The translations under genes were made by a program, and so were the position numbers. The notes beneath the pieces are model-generated. The model made no database searches, had not been told where the DNA came from, and saw nothing but the letters and a program-made list of their open reading frames with translations. From assembly GCA_031772625.1 (NCBI GenBank), contig CM062819.1, forward strand, positions 825,261,003 through 825,325,002: a stretch of DNA of 64,000 nt. The letters are read 5' to 3'. The DNA is from Pinus tabuliformis (Eukaryota > Streptophyta > Pinopsida > Pinales > Pinaceae). This document shows, piece after piece, positions 32,133 through 44,072 of the stretch (position 1 is its first letter; every line of letters starts with the position of its first letter).

Positions 32133-32460
32133 GGCTGCATTGCGCAATATGGAGAAGGAAGGCTCACCTTCCTCTCCAGATTTGTGCATTATGGCCCAGC
32201 ACTAGCCTCCTTGACTGAATTGCGCATTTCTGGAGGTCAGTGGCTTCTTGGCCCAAACATTTGCACAAATCTATCCCTGGGCCAACAATCTTTCCCAGCT
32301 GGAATTGTGCATTACGCAATCCCAACAGCCAACTGCCCAACTGGATTGCGCATTTTGCAGTTCCAGCAGTCAGTCAGTCTCCCAGCAACCCGGACTATGC
32401 CTTATGTAGTCTTGGCAGTCGGTCTCCCGACCTCCTGGTCGAAATTGCGCAACCTTCATG
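32133..32460. repeat. Palindrome cluster B
   Basis: ATTGCGCAAT recurs at 32139-32148, with variants GATTTGTGCATT (about 32179), GAATTGCGCATTTC (about 32217), CATTTGCACAAATC (about 32260), GAATTGTGCATTACGCAAT, GGATTGCGCATTTT (about 32343) and GAAATTGCGCAACC (about 32443). Spacing is 30-80 bp, with CCCAGC-type spacers as in cluster A, so the clusters look like diverged copies of one array. Confidence 0.65.
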
Positions 32461-33588
32461 ATCATTCACCCACGTATGTTGCAAGTCAGTTCTCATGTTT
32501 ATTTTGGTTTTCGACTGAAAAATTGCTTGCTATGAGCGTTTCCATGTTTCCAGGTATCATAGGTGTTCATTTGTCTCTTAGTAGTACAGGTACAATGGTT
32601 TCCAAGAGAGTAGAGATGATGACACTATTCAAAGCACACTTGAGGATGCAGTCAATCAAGTGTCCATGGGCTTACCTACTCATGAAGACATCAAGTTGTT
32701 CGTGGACAAGGACATCAAGCAGCAGCATCCCAGCGAGCAACATCATGAACATCAGCTGAAGGGAGCATACCGAATGCAACGAACGTAATGAATGCAAGAG
32801 GAAGGTTGTTGACAACATAGAGGAAGAGAAAAGTTACAAGATCAAGCAGATCCACTAATGAAATCAACTTTGGAGACTCAAGCTATGAAGTGACGGCATG
32901 AAATGAAGATCACGTGAACGCAGAAGATGGAAAAAAGAAGGAGTTGCATGTGCTGAAGCAACAAATCAGGAAGAACATGAAACTGCACAGATAGTCCAAT
33001 GAGTTGCAGCAGGAACAGGAACAGTAGTGGGCGCAACATGCACTCACGGATGAAACTACGCCAGTACAAGTTAAGGATCCATCCCAGCAACTGACATAGA
33101 GAAAACATGGTGAGCAGTGTTGTTGATCTCATGCAAAGGATCCAACAACATCCATGTCGTTGACCACACGCATGCAATCCAACTCATTCAACACACTCAC
33201 CAAGGCGAAGACAAGAAGCAAGTCCAACTGGGGCTGAACATGCACTTTGGCAAGTTGATGCGCATGACCACCAACACACACTTGAAGATCAGCATGGACA
33301 CTATGCATCAATGTGTTGCCGGTTCAATTGTACCCAAGAAGACCATGTGCACTTTAGCAGACGAGTTGGATGAAGGGCCAAACCAATGCACCGGTTGCAA
33401 TAGAGGCAAGAGTTCGCTTCAACAAGATGTCACCATGAGGTGCATGCACACCATCATGGACGACCAAGCTTGGCATTAGCTCACCAACTTCACCATCACA
33501 AGCATGTCAAAGAGTTGGTCTCACCACAATAGACCAAGTGTTAGTGATGTCTTTCAAGGCTTGCTCAAGCCGTGTTGTCTCACATGAG
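32461..33588 (+). other. Unassigned stretch with one 120-codon frame
   Basis: A frame at 33117-33479 is open, rich in His, Met and Cys, with no recognised domain. Many CATGCA words. A chance open frame is the simplest reading. Confidence 0.2.
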
Positions 33589-34595
33589 TACATGTGCATT
33601 GTAATGTTGAGTCATGTCAAGTGTAAGTCGAGTGTCAACAGTTGGATGTAATAGTCATAGAGTAGGTGAAGAGTCATGAGGGTAGTTGAACTATCACAAA
33701 GGGGAATGTCAAGGGTCACCCCACCCTTTGATATAAATAGTCCCTCATAACTCATTGTATAGGCTTTTGGTTAGCCAAGCTTCTACTAAGATTATCTTGA
33801 AGAAGGCTTGGACAGTATTGTAACGCGCCTTGGCTTCTCCACTACATGGAGCTAGTACATCTCTTTAGAGGAGCAGGCGGATGTGGTTGTAACGTTCCAT
33901 TGATGGGGCTAGTAGGTTTACATGGTGTATTGTATGATTGTGACTTACACTTCTTTATATAATAAAAGCTAGCATATTTTCATGCATATGTTGTTATTGT
34001 AGTTGTACTGCTTTGATTGCCTTAATGATATATGTTGTTTAACTTACGTACTTGTATATGAACTGATTTGTATGCAATTATATGAATCTTGTTGTTAATG
34101 TGTTGCATATGTTGTTAATGATGTCACCGTCCGTGTCGACTGCTCTGTCGGACATCAGACAGACCTTTCTCTGAACCTTGTTATATCAACCGTCACACTC
34201 GTCTCGGACTGATCCATGAGTGTTGCTTGTGTTATCTTACCTTATATGTTGGGATTTTTGCATCTGTGTCGACTGCTCTGCTAGAAGTTGTGCATGTCCT
34301 TTGTGTTGTGTGTTCCTAGTTGAGTTGGGACTGATCCCTTTCAACCTGGAACTCACCTTCACCTTCCTCTCCCTTTGAAGTGTTGGAACCTCTCATACTC
34401 ATTCCTTGACTCACTGCATCAGTCACACCCTTGCTACTGACAGAGTTATCTTACTTGCCTCTGTGTGACATCATGGTCAAGGCATTACCTTACAACAAAT
34501 TGTTGGGACTCCTACACCAAACAGTCTGAGGTCTAATTGGGACTTCTTACCAAGGAGATCCCCTTGACATGTTGGCGGGTCCAACACCGTCAACA
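33589..34595 (+). repeat. LTR-like segment with promoter and AATAAA signal
   Basis: It contains a clean TATA box (33731-33740), an AATAAAAG word at about 33961, and ends with GTCAACA near 34597, in keeping with an LTR of about 1 kb. I found no second copy and no duplication, so it is at best a solo or border-decayed LTR. Confidence 0.3.
33731..33740 (+). promoter_or_regulatory. TATA box candidate
   Basis: ATATAAATAG followed about 30 bp later by a CATTGTATAGG stretch, a typical plant LTR core promoter layout. Confidence 0.4.
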
Positions 34596-37424
34596 TAACC
34601 AAAGGGTGGAGATGGTGATTCTCAGCAAATCCCAAAGGGCTGGGGTGGAGGAACTATTCCTGGAAAAATCCCTGGGGGACTTCTGGATGGCTTCTTTGTT
34701 GTGTGTTTGATTGGTTGTTGTTATGGAGTCCCCAAAGCTGAGTGGAACCACAGTGTTGAATTCGAAGGGTGGACACAATGAGTCTCTTGATTCCCTGTGC
34801 CCTTGTTACTTGCAACTCAGTTGAAGGGTGGAGGTGGAGAGATATCTAGAGTCCTTGGAGCAACTAAAGGTTGTGGTTCATCCCTTGAGCAAAAGATCCC
34901 CTCAGTCTTTGGAATTTGGCTCGGGGGTGATAGTTTCAAGAGAGAATTGGCTGCAACTATCTACTGTTGGGTGGAGATTTAGTCCCAAACTCAGTTGCCC
35001 CAAGATTTATAAGATAAGTGTTTCTTATGTATGTTTCTCTGTAATGAATATGTGATGATTTTATGGTTTGAAATGGGGTTGTTGTGCAAAACACATGACT
35101 GTGATACTATCATTACACCATTGGCTAACATATTGTGCAATGTTTAAAGGCATTGGAATAGTTTATAAGAATCTTGATTTAATTGCAACAACATTTAGCA
35201 TGAGAAATTCTTCTTGTTACAATATGATGATTACATTGACGATAACTTGCATTGACATGGGTTATGTTGCAATGTGTTAATGCTAAGGATTTCCTCCTCC
35301 CTTATTCCATAAACCCGTGATCTTATATGAGGGACTTCTTCAAGCCCTTGATGATGCTCATTCCGAAGATTAGGTCTATACATCCATTTTACTTAAGATT
35401 TAGACCAATAGGTATGTGTTATGTGTTGTGTAAGGAACATTCTCTTGAAGCCTGAATGACTTGGGATTATATCCTTGCACTTATATAAGATTTCAACTTT
35501 GCTATATGTTCTTGACATGAACCTCACAGGGTTAGGAGCCACATTTTTTTGTTAAGTTCCTGCTTGATGTGCATGAGAACATTTAAATACATATATGTAT
35601 GCATATGGTCACTTAGTGGTTGTAATACATGTTGGGTAGCACTATGGCCTGCAATGTGAGTATTGTAGGCTCTTTAGAAGCCACAATGCCTTTAGTAGAG
35701 GATGACTGACAACTACTTGTGCAACCATGCCTGGAATTCCATGTCTTTAAAAGATGAATTCATGTAGGTCTATGATCTTACCCATTATGTTACCATCCAT
35801 AAGGCTCTTGTTTGTCATTAGAATTAAAAATAAGAATCCTTGTTTCCTTAAGGAGTGTTGATCTCCTTGTGGTCCTTTTGGCACCATATTCTTTATGGTT
35901 GCCCTTATATTCTTGTGGTGTATATCTGGTCTTTGAGAGAGACTTGTAGATCTCTAAGTCGAGATATGAAGGATCTCGATAAGACTTTGAAGACCTTAAG
36001 GACCGCAGATCCTTGAGGGACTGGATTGATAAGTCCCTGCCCTAAATGGGAAAATCCATGATAAGTGGTCTTTGTTATAGATACCACAAACCTGGAGAGG
36101 GAACTCTTTCTGTAAGTTCAGAAGGGATAACACTTGTGGGTGCTTCATAAAGCCTTAATGGCCATAGATGGACTCCACAAGTTCAAACACTTACATAACC
36201 ATTGCAGCCAAGCCATGGTTGAGTCAATGTGTGAAGGGCACATAGTGCAGGATGGGAGTAACCCCTTATGGAAACCACAAAAATCAAGATTGAGTGTGTT
36301 GTTCATGACCCGAGTAGGAACTCCTTAATCAGACCATGGGTGAAGTCCCGCTATGAGCAATGTTTCTATGAACATGGCATATGGATTAACCTTATAGTCC
36401 TCATTTGTCCAAACCTTATCTGATTGGCATAATAGAGCCTCGTTGTGGATGAGTGGAAGGATGACACATCCCAGAGGTTATATCCCATAGGATCAAAGAC
36501 AGAGTGGACTCTGAAGGGAACAGGGTGACATGGGGTTAGGACATGGTGTCATCCATGCAATCATGGCTGTTATTTCATTGGTGCTGGGCAGACCTATGAG
36601 ATAGGTCATCCCATAGTAACTCGTAAAAGAGGTAGAGTGCAAGGACTGGGCCGATTCATGGCATGGTGGGAGTCGACTCGGGATACAGCTGCATCAACCT
36701 CTTGCAAAGTGATATGTTGAGTGGATCCATGGAGCCACAGGGTAAATATGAAATCATGGGCATATAGCATGTGTTTACACACAAGGGAGTGACCACCAGT
36801 ACACATAAGCTTGGAGACTATCCCCCAAAAGCTTGGGGAGGGCGTACGATAAGGGGGAGTGGGGTGACGTGAGATCGGGCTGTGGTGGCATACATGCGTG
36901 TCGATAAGTCGCTCATTGGAGGTATGTGGACCCACATTACATGTCAGTTTGACAGACCGACCCTGAAATATTTACAAGTGCAAAGGGGAGAGGAGTCGAG
37001 GTAACGGGCCCAAGAGACGAGAAATATTTTCGGCAGTTAATGACCCATTGCATTGCTCAGAGAAACCATATAATTGTATACATATACTTCTAGGCATATG
37101 GGTTGCATTTTGTTGCATAACGTGGGTATGGGACCCAAACCCATGAATGGGTTGGCAACTAGTAATTAATTTCCATGTGGCATTGGGTTAGCTAGGGAGT
37201 ATGGCCACATGGATGCCATGTGGCCAAGATTTTGATGTGGTATCCTCTGATTCGCCGGATTGTAATGGTCACATCTTTTGATCCAGAGGTTGGATTGAAG
37301 CAAAGTCTTATATCACCAAAATCATCTCGACAAGACTAATGCAATGATAATATCAACTTAGGCTTTAAGTGAGTTGGAAAAATTGAAATTTCTAGACCCC
37401 ATTCCCATAACGACACCTTAGATC
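34596..37424. other. 2.8-kb stretch without recognised gene
   Basis: Several frames of 60-110 codons are open on both strands, none with a motif I know. One clear structure: an inverted repeat at 37202-37226. Confidence 0.4.
37202..37226. repeat. 11-bp inverted repeat with 3-bp spacer
   Basis: TGGCCACATGG, ATG, CCATGTGGCCA. The arms are perfect complements. Confidence 0.8.
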
Positions 37425-38877
37425 TTGGGTAAACATAATAACCACCCACTCTTAATCAAGGTTATTGCGAGGATTAAGAGGGGGTTGTTACACTCTAGGC
37501 CTAAAGGAAATGAATTTGAAAAATTGGACTACAAGCCTATTTCATTGTTTTATATTCAACTTGTAAAATTGTCACTAAAATTATTGCGAAGGGGATCGAA
37601 GGAATTCTTTCAAAAGTAATTTCAAAAGAAAAACTTGGTTTCATATTCAATGGATTTGACTAAAGCTTTTGATAAGGTTATCTTGACACATTTAAGGTCA
37701 ATCCTAATCAAAGTAGGAATGAATATTCGAGTGATGAATTGGATCATGCAGTATATATCCTTAGCCTCATTTACTATTATAATCAATGGTTCAACCTCTA
37801 AAATTTTCATATATCAAGAAGCATAAGACAAGGACATTTAATGACACATTTTTCTATTCCCATTGATGGTATAATGACTGAGAAAAATAATAACAACCCA
37901 TAAGAGAGAAGGCTTTAACAAAAGGACAATAGTGGGAAGCTCAATATCATTGTCACATCTACTTTTGTTGATGATGTCATCCTATTTAGAGTAGGGAATC
38001 AAAGAGAACTAGAGAAATATAAGGATATTTTAGATATGTACAATAAGGCAATAATAATGGAGGCTAAATTCAATAAGTATTCTATATTTTTCCATGGGCC
38101 AGAGGAAGAAAAGGAAAGGTGATATAAGTAGAACCTGCCTCTTAACTTTGTTCCCTTCAATGATGGGGTAGATACTTTGGATTCCACTTAAATCTTAATG
38201 ATTGTAGATTAAGAGACTTGTTATGGTTATATGCTAAGATAGAGAGAAGAGTGACAATTTAGTGCTACTAGTGGTTGTCTCAAGGAGGGAAGCTAGGATT
38301 AATAAAAAAAGCTAGGATCAATTAAACCATTCTTGGAGGGGATTCTAGTATGCTATCTATCAATAACCCACATTTTAGAAGGCATCTTGGAGAAGGTAAA
38401 GAAAAAATGCTTCAACTTTTTCTAGGTGGGTAAAGAATAAAACAAGGTTACTCCCTTATTGAAATGGAAGAAGTTGGCTAAAGTAAGGAAGATGGTGATG
38501 GGGTCTAAAGAACATTCAATTGTTTAGAATAGATTTAGTGGTCAAAATCCTTTGGAGATTATTGCATAATGAAATATTGTGAGGAAAAATAATAATGGAA
38601 AAATACATCAACCCATATACAATTGCAAAATGGATTAGAAAGGAAGTAAAAGGATACGATGGAGTCTCCATAGTTTGGAAAGCAATGGTAATATCCTTTC
38701 CTTGGCTAGAAAAGTGGATAATTTGGAAAAATAGTAAAGGAAATAAAATAAATATTATATAAGACCCCTCGATGGGGTGTACATAAAATTTCAGGTTATC
38801 AAGTCCCTTTATCAATCGTCTACACAACAAGGGGATATCTTGACTTACTAAAGTAGTTAACACAAAAGTGATCTCAA
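37425..38877 (+). pseudogene. Old LINE ORF2, reverse transcriptase part (left of the copia insertion)
   Basis: In shifting frames: KIIAKGIEGILSKVISKEKL, then LGFIFNG, DLTKAFDKV (RT motif A, about 37660), INGSTSKIF, the motif C FVDDVILF (about 37970) and downstream SLKNIQLF-type text. Several stops and frameshifts, and clearly older than the LINE at 3797. The reading continues beyond the copia element at 52632: the codons before 38877 and after 52632 join in frame across one CTCAA. The 5' end of the LINE is not visible. Confidence 0.8.
38873..38877 (+). repeat. Left target-site duplication (CTCAA) of the copia element
   Basis: CTCAA stands before the LTR here and after the right LTR at 52627-52631. 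Confidence 0.9.
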
Positions 38878-39752
38878 TGTAGAAAATCCTATAGATTCAC
38901 AGGCTAATGCAAGAGACGAGAATCTACTTCTACTATTTACAACGTAAGCCCATAAACATCAAGCAAACAATAATCAATAGAGGAAGAGAATCAAAGGCAC
39001 ATAATACAATAAATATTCGGGGAAAGCCACAACTCAAAACCCCACTATCTGTTTTTTATTAATCTAGAAGATCAAGATGAAATTATAATGCTTGTTTTCT
39101 CTAGAACAATCCGAGCACTCAACAAATTCAATATCCAACTCATAAGCAAGCTCAAGGCAAAATCTTATCCCCTTCACAAGCTCTCCAAGTCTCTATTCCA
39201 ATGTGTAATTCCTATGAAGGATAACTTGTATTTAAAGGGAAATAAAGCCTCTAAAAATAGCGCAATCCCTCAAGGATAAGTTCCTGATTACATGCACTAT
39301 CAGTGCAACTCAAAAAAATCTAAAACAAATAGTACACTGTCCCTGCACTCTAGTCTCAACTGGATCTTTCTTAGAATCAACATGCACGAGTTTCTGATGA
39401 GTAAATATTCAGTTAACTAGAGTAGCACTAGTGGAGTTCATTAGTGTCACCACTGATTGTTAACTCACTATTAGTTCTCTCAATCAATTTGCGAACTAAT
39501 TTAACTGAACTGACTCATGAAACTGGGTCTTCTATTTTACAAATCACAATTAACTCACACTAGACTCCTACAATGTAGGGATAACATATACATGACTTCC
39601 AAAATACTTCTAACTCGAATTTCCTAAGTTAAGTAAGTTTAATAAACTTAATTTAACTATTTTAAGTTGCTATGAGAATATAATTCGAATTTAATTCACA
39701 TTTTAATTCAAGGACAAATTACACTGGAATTTCTTGTTGCCATTTCTCAACA
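38878..39752 (-). repeat. Copia 3' LTR (left), 875 bp
   Basis: TG at 38878, CA at 39751-39752. It aligns to 51739-52626 throughout, differing by scattered substitutions and a 13-bp indel (GTAATTTGCTAAA is present on the right only). Confidence 0.95.
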
Positions 39753-40020
39753 CTCCCTCTCAACAAGAAAGGGATTATCAATTGCCCCGATCCTGTCTCT
39801 ATGAAACTCAAATTTACATCTTGACAATGCCTTTGTCAAGATGTCAACATATTACCCCTCCGTGGGAATGTAATCTAACAACATGATCTGCCTCAATACA
39901 CAATCTCTGAGATGATGATACCGGATATCAATATGCTTGGACCGATCATGAAAGACTAGATTTTCAGAGAGTTTGATACAACTTTGATTATCACAATAGA
40001 TCACTGTCGAATCCATCTGC
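39753..40020 (-). pseudogene. Copia RNase H, C-terminal part
   Basis: The minus strand encodes VIYCDNQSCIKLSENLVFHD, then the HIDIRYHHLRDCV motif and DILTKAL, the normal end of copia RNase H, then the 3' LTR. The N-terminal part lies at 47779-48121, on the other side of the gypsy-like insertion. One in-frame stop near 39860. Confidence 0.88.
40016..40020 (+). repeat. Left target-site duplication (TCTGC) of the inner gypsy-like element
   Basis: TCTGC here against TCTGT at 47779-47783, one mismatch. The copia RNase H frame continues across this point when the insert is left out. Confidence 0.8.
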
Positions 40021-41034
40021 TGTTATAGCTCCAAATCTCACTCTTATGCTTTGTGATGCTGCACTCATGGCCTAGGGCAACCCCTCCTTCCAGACCTGGT
40101 CGAAAAGTTAAAAAACAATGTTTTATCCCTTATATGCGACATTGCCCTGAGTTAAACGCGTGTATATGCGGGTAGGCATATACCCAACCCGTGTATATGT
40201 ATTAAAACACTTAAAAAAATATAAAACTCCTTAATTTCGGGCGGAGATCGCGGGTTTTACCTGCTGATCATCTATTAGTTCCCATGGCCCAACTATTCCC
40301 AACCAACTCCCAACTAAAAAACTACTTTGGGAGAGGTATAAAAAGACCTCAATGGGAAGGCCTAGGGGAGGAGAGAAGAGAGAGAAAGGTTATTATGCTG
40401 AGATTTTTCTCTGACCAGGTCTGAAGATCCTTGTGCCTCTTGCACTTCCCCCATTTGTACAAGAAACCCTTGTTTCCTTGTGTGTTGCTGTTCATCCACT
40501 ACTTGTGACATCATGGAGTAAGTCATGGAAGGAGTTTTTTAAAGGATTGAGGCTAGACGAATCCGGAAGAAGGCTTTGCTTGGAGCCTGCGAAAGGGTGA
40601 CTCAGGTGAAATTATTCCTTTTCTATACTTTATTTGTCTATAATAAAAGAAACACATGTCTTGGTTCCTGATATAAATGTTCTTCATGTTTATGATATTC
40701 ATGTAGGAATTCATATGTGAATGGTTGTTTAAATTTCATAACTAACTACCTTTCTTTATAACATGAAGATGGTTTCTTTTTAAAGGTTTTGTCCATATAC
40801 TGCTGTGCTCTCCGGAATTGGTTGTTTTGCAGGACAAAGGAGCAAGAGGAACTCGAAGAAGGTTTTGGACCCTAAAGGACCTTCTCAAACATAGGACCTA
40901 AGGTACGCCCCCCTTATCATAGAATTTGCTTATAATAGCATAAGGGTTGTGTGAATGTGTGTTTCTCTGTATAGACAACTTTCAGTCTGTTAGGGTTTCA
41001 ACCCAAAAGCCCTAGGGGAACATTTCCCTTAACA
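40021..41034 (+). repeat. Gypsy-like 5' LTR, 1014 bp
   Basis: TG...CA ends. A TATA box GTATAAAAAG lies at 40336-40345. It pairs with 46765-47778 at equal length, with a low number of substitutions. Confidence 0.95.
40336..40345 (+). promoter_or_regulatory. TATA box of the gypsy-like 5' LTR
   Basis: GTATAAAAAG, followed by a purine-rich stretch. The same box is in the 3' LTR at 47081-47090. Confidence 0.7.
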
Positions 41035-42218
41035 GAATTGGCGACTCATTTCTTGATTTTAGAGAAGTTTTGAATCTTGCATCAGCATATATTTGTTGCA
41101 TTAGGATAGATTTGCATATCTTTTTAGGCATCCATAGCTTTGTTAACTTTTGTGAGTGTGAAGTGTGAATTAAAGAAAGGAAAAGAAATTTTTTTTTATT
41201 AGAAGTTCCTCTGAACCCTGTAGAAATTGCTTTTCATCGAAAAACAAAAACAAGTGCATGTGCATGTAGTTTGGTTTTTATTAATTTCTTTTGCGTCAAA
41301 ACACCACTAGTTTCACTTCCGTTTATCCCGTGACTTAAAGAACAAACTATTTTAAAATCAAGTGCTAATTAAAATTCAATAATTTTTTAAGTTAGATACA
41401 CCAACAAGTTTTAGGATTTTAGGGCCTTGGATTAGGCGAGTGGAGAGTTAACTCTCCAAGGCCATTTAAACTGTCAAACATAGGAGTTTGAATAGTGAGT
41501 GAAAATCCAATAGCTTTAGGAAGACCAGGAAAGCTCTGGATCTGGGAGTTAAGCATGGGGTTCTGTGAAGACAGGGAAGAGAGATACCCCCTCTCTTACT
41601 TGTCCAAACTTACCTCACGACTGTTCCGCCTGGCTTCTGCAACGAGTTGGTATCCATAGTTGCTACTCTTAGGGAACTACACAGGTGGCTGCGGAAGGGA
41701 ATCCCGTGGCACCTGAGGTCGACGTTGCATCACTCTCAATGGTACTACTGGAGGTCACCCTTGCGAAGCTTGGGGGCTTGCACCGACGCAGGTTGTTGTT
41801 AGGAGGTCAGCGTAACTTCCTCTCTTACCTTCGCTGATAGGACTGGGCCGTCATTATCCCAGACTATCTTCAGAAGGCCCCTTACTCCACTTTCTTGTAT
41901 TTTGGTGTCCGGTCCTCATCACCCAGAGTGGAAATACTTGGAATTTGTTTGACTGGCTGACTTCTTTTAGGGACTTTTTAGTGAGTGCTCTTTGCTCCTT
42001 GTATATAGTTGGCTTTAGGTATTTTTGTCTAGTCACGTTTGGACTTTGTGTTCTGAGTGACTGGCTTACCACTCTACCGATCTTGAAAGGCTTTTGGTCG
42101 TTCTTTCAGAAGTTGTGGAGTTGCCTCCTCAAGGGCAAAGGTTTTGATTGCTTATCCATATTCCTTGAAAAGTTATTTCTACATTCCCGTAAGGGAAGGC
42201 TCTGCGGATCAGTTTGAT
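41035..42218 (+). other. Leader of the gypsy-like element
   Basis: Primer site, then about 1.17 kb without a convincing frame. Such long leaders are common in plant gypsy elements. Several short upstream ATGs precede the main start. Confidence 0.6.
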
Positions 42219-44072
42219 ATGGCTAATATTCCTGTGGAAACCAACCAAGGTACCCTTCCAAAAGGGGATCCTTGTGCTTTTCCTTTCTTTGGAAACGTTG
42301 GTACTCCCTTGATGGCCACTTTGAATATTCCTGGGTTGAATGTTGGACTACCCGTTTGGCTGTGGTCCACTCCGAATATTCCAAATGCTCTTGAAGCTTC
42401 TCAGTTGAATGCTTTATTTCAAGGGCATCACATGGGTGCTAATTGTTCATCTTCTTTCAAAGAGAAATCTGGGATTCCTTCTTCTCCTCCTTCTTGTAAC
42501 AAGAAATCTAAAAAGAGGAGAAAGAGGAAGTCAAAGAAGAAGAATAATTCTATCCATTCATCTTCAACCTCTGCGAGTCATGTTGAAGATGAGCCTTCAG
42601 CCGCTGCAAGTCATGTTGGGGGCACAAGTCTAGTCACTGCAAGTCATACTAGCACTTCATCCTCAACCTCTGCCAGTCATGTTGGAGATGAGCCTTCAGC
42701 CGCTGCAAGTCATGCTGGGGGCACAAGTCTAGTCACTGTAGATCATACTAGCACTTCATCATCAACCTCTGCTAGTCATGTTGAAGATGAGCCTTCATCC
42801 GCTGCGAGTCATGCTGGGGGCACAAGTCTAGTCACTGCAAGTCAGACTAGCACTTCATCATCAACCTCTGTGAATCATGTTGAAGATGAGCCTTCAGCCG
42901 CTGCGAGTCATCCTGGGGGCACGAGTCTAGTCGCTGCGAGTCATACTAGCAAAGAGTCACTGACCTCTGCAAGTCATGTTCAGGACTCTCCGCAAACCAT
43001 TGCTAGTCATGTTGACATAATAGAGGTTGATAAGAAACCTGGACGTAGAAGTTTTAAACCTAAGTTCCCTTGTAAGATATGCAAGGGAGACCATCTTACT
43101 CATTTATTGCCTGGTATTCCAGAGGTCCAAAGGATATGGTCCGAGTCTGAAAGTACTTCTACTCCTAGACCTGATATGGTTTCTCATCAATCCCATCAAC
43201 CATTGGTTTATCATGTGGTAGAGCCAGTGCAATCGCTGGCCGATTACACTCCTCTTTTGAGGGGTGAAGTACCTAATAAAATAGTTTGTTTGGTCTCTAG
43301 TACAGAGTCTTCTGGTATAGGGGGCATTCCGATTTCTTTGAATGTTCCCCCTCCAAGTTTTAAGAGTGTTTCCTTTGATTGGGATAGTCTTGTTGAGCCT
43401 CGTCTTCCTTCCGCTGCACCTTTCCAAATAAAGGTCAGAGTTAATTCCACAAATGTCTATCGATGTATGGTGGATGAAGGATCCTCTGCAAGTATTATAT
43501 CCTCTTTGACTTGGAAAGCTTTGGGTTCCCCAAAGTTGTTGACAACTCAGAGTCAGTTGTTAGCCTATGATAGAAGACCTGGTGAATCTATGGGTGTTCT
43601 TCCTCAATTGCCTATCACTTTAGGTGGGAAGACTGTCTTAATCGATATGATGGTGGTTGATAGCCCTTTAGAATTTAATATGCTACTTGGGCGTGATTAT
43701 GTCTATGCTATGAATGCTGTGGTGTCTTCACTCTTTTGAGTAATGTGCTTTACTCATAACGGGAATATTGTCACTATTGATCAACTTGCATCTGATAATC
43801 ACCACCCTAATTCGACTTTGCTGTAGAATGCCCCTTGGTTTGTTCCAAGTGTTCAAGTAGACTCTACCCCGCCACAAGTCAATTATGTGGCATTGAGTCC
43901 TCAATGTTCAATCGATTCTAAGAAGGATCCTTTAACCTATTATTCTCCTTCTTGGGACTTGGTCCCGACAGTTGACCGAGAGATTCTTCCTATAGGGACA
44001 TGGGACCCCTTAATTCCCTCTTTTGATCCTTGTAGTTCTCATGATTTCTTAGAACTTGTTTTGCCTTCATAG
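42219..44072 (+). pseudogene. Gag/protease-like protein with Ser/His-rich repeats
   Basis: I chose ATG 42219 (MANIPVETNQ); the frame is open upstream only from a TTG. Residues about 20-50 carry a domain shared with the relative at 57328 (FPFFGNVGTPLMATL, GLPVWLWST). A Lys-rich patch follows, then four 33-residue repeats (HVEDEPSAAASH, GGTSLVTASH), a knuckle remnant CKICKGDHLTHL in which the last Cys is Leu, and an aspartic protease: YRCMVDEGSSASIISS, LLAYDRR, LPITLGGKTVLIDMMVV, FNMLLGRDYVYAM. Catalytic Asp is present in D-E-G rather than D-T/S-G. TGA 43737-43739 ends the clean part (506 residues). The same frame continues with another stop near 43826 to a TAG at 44070. No RT follows. Confidence 0.82.
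42570..42965 (+). repeat. Four in-frame 99-bp tandem repeats
   Basis: Units start at 42570, 42669, 42768 and 42867, each with TCTG..AGTCATGTTG. A partial fifth starts at 42966. The unit of 33 codons keeps the frame. Differences are few, so the array is young or homogenised. Confidence 0.93.

Noticed and set aside
33117..33479. 120-codon His/Met/Cys-rich frame as a metal-binding protein
   Set aside because: No spaced Cys/His motif of a known family. CATGCA-rich DNA gives these residues by composition.
42409..42633. Alternative plus frame inside the 42219 protein
   Set aside because: It overlaps the main frame, which has the conserved domain and repeats. Shadow.
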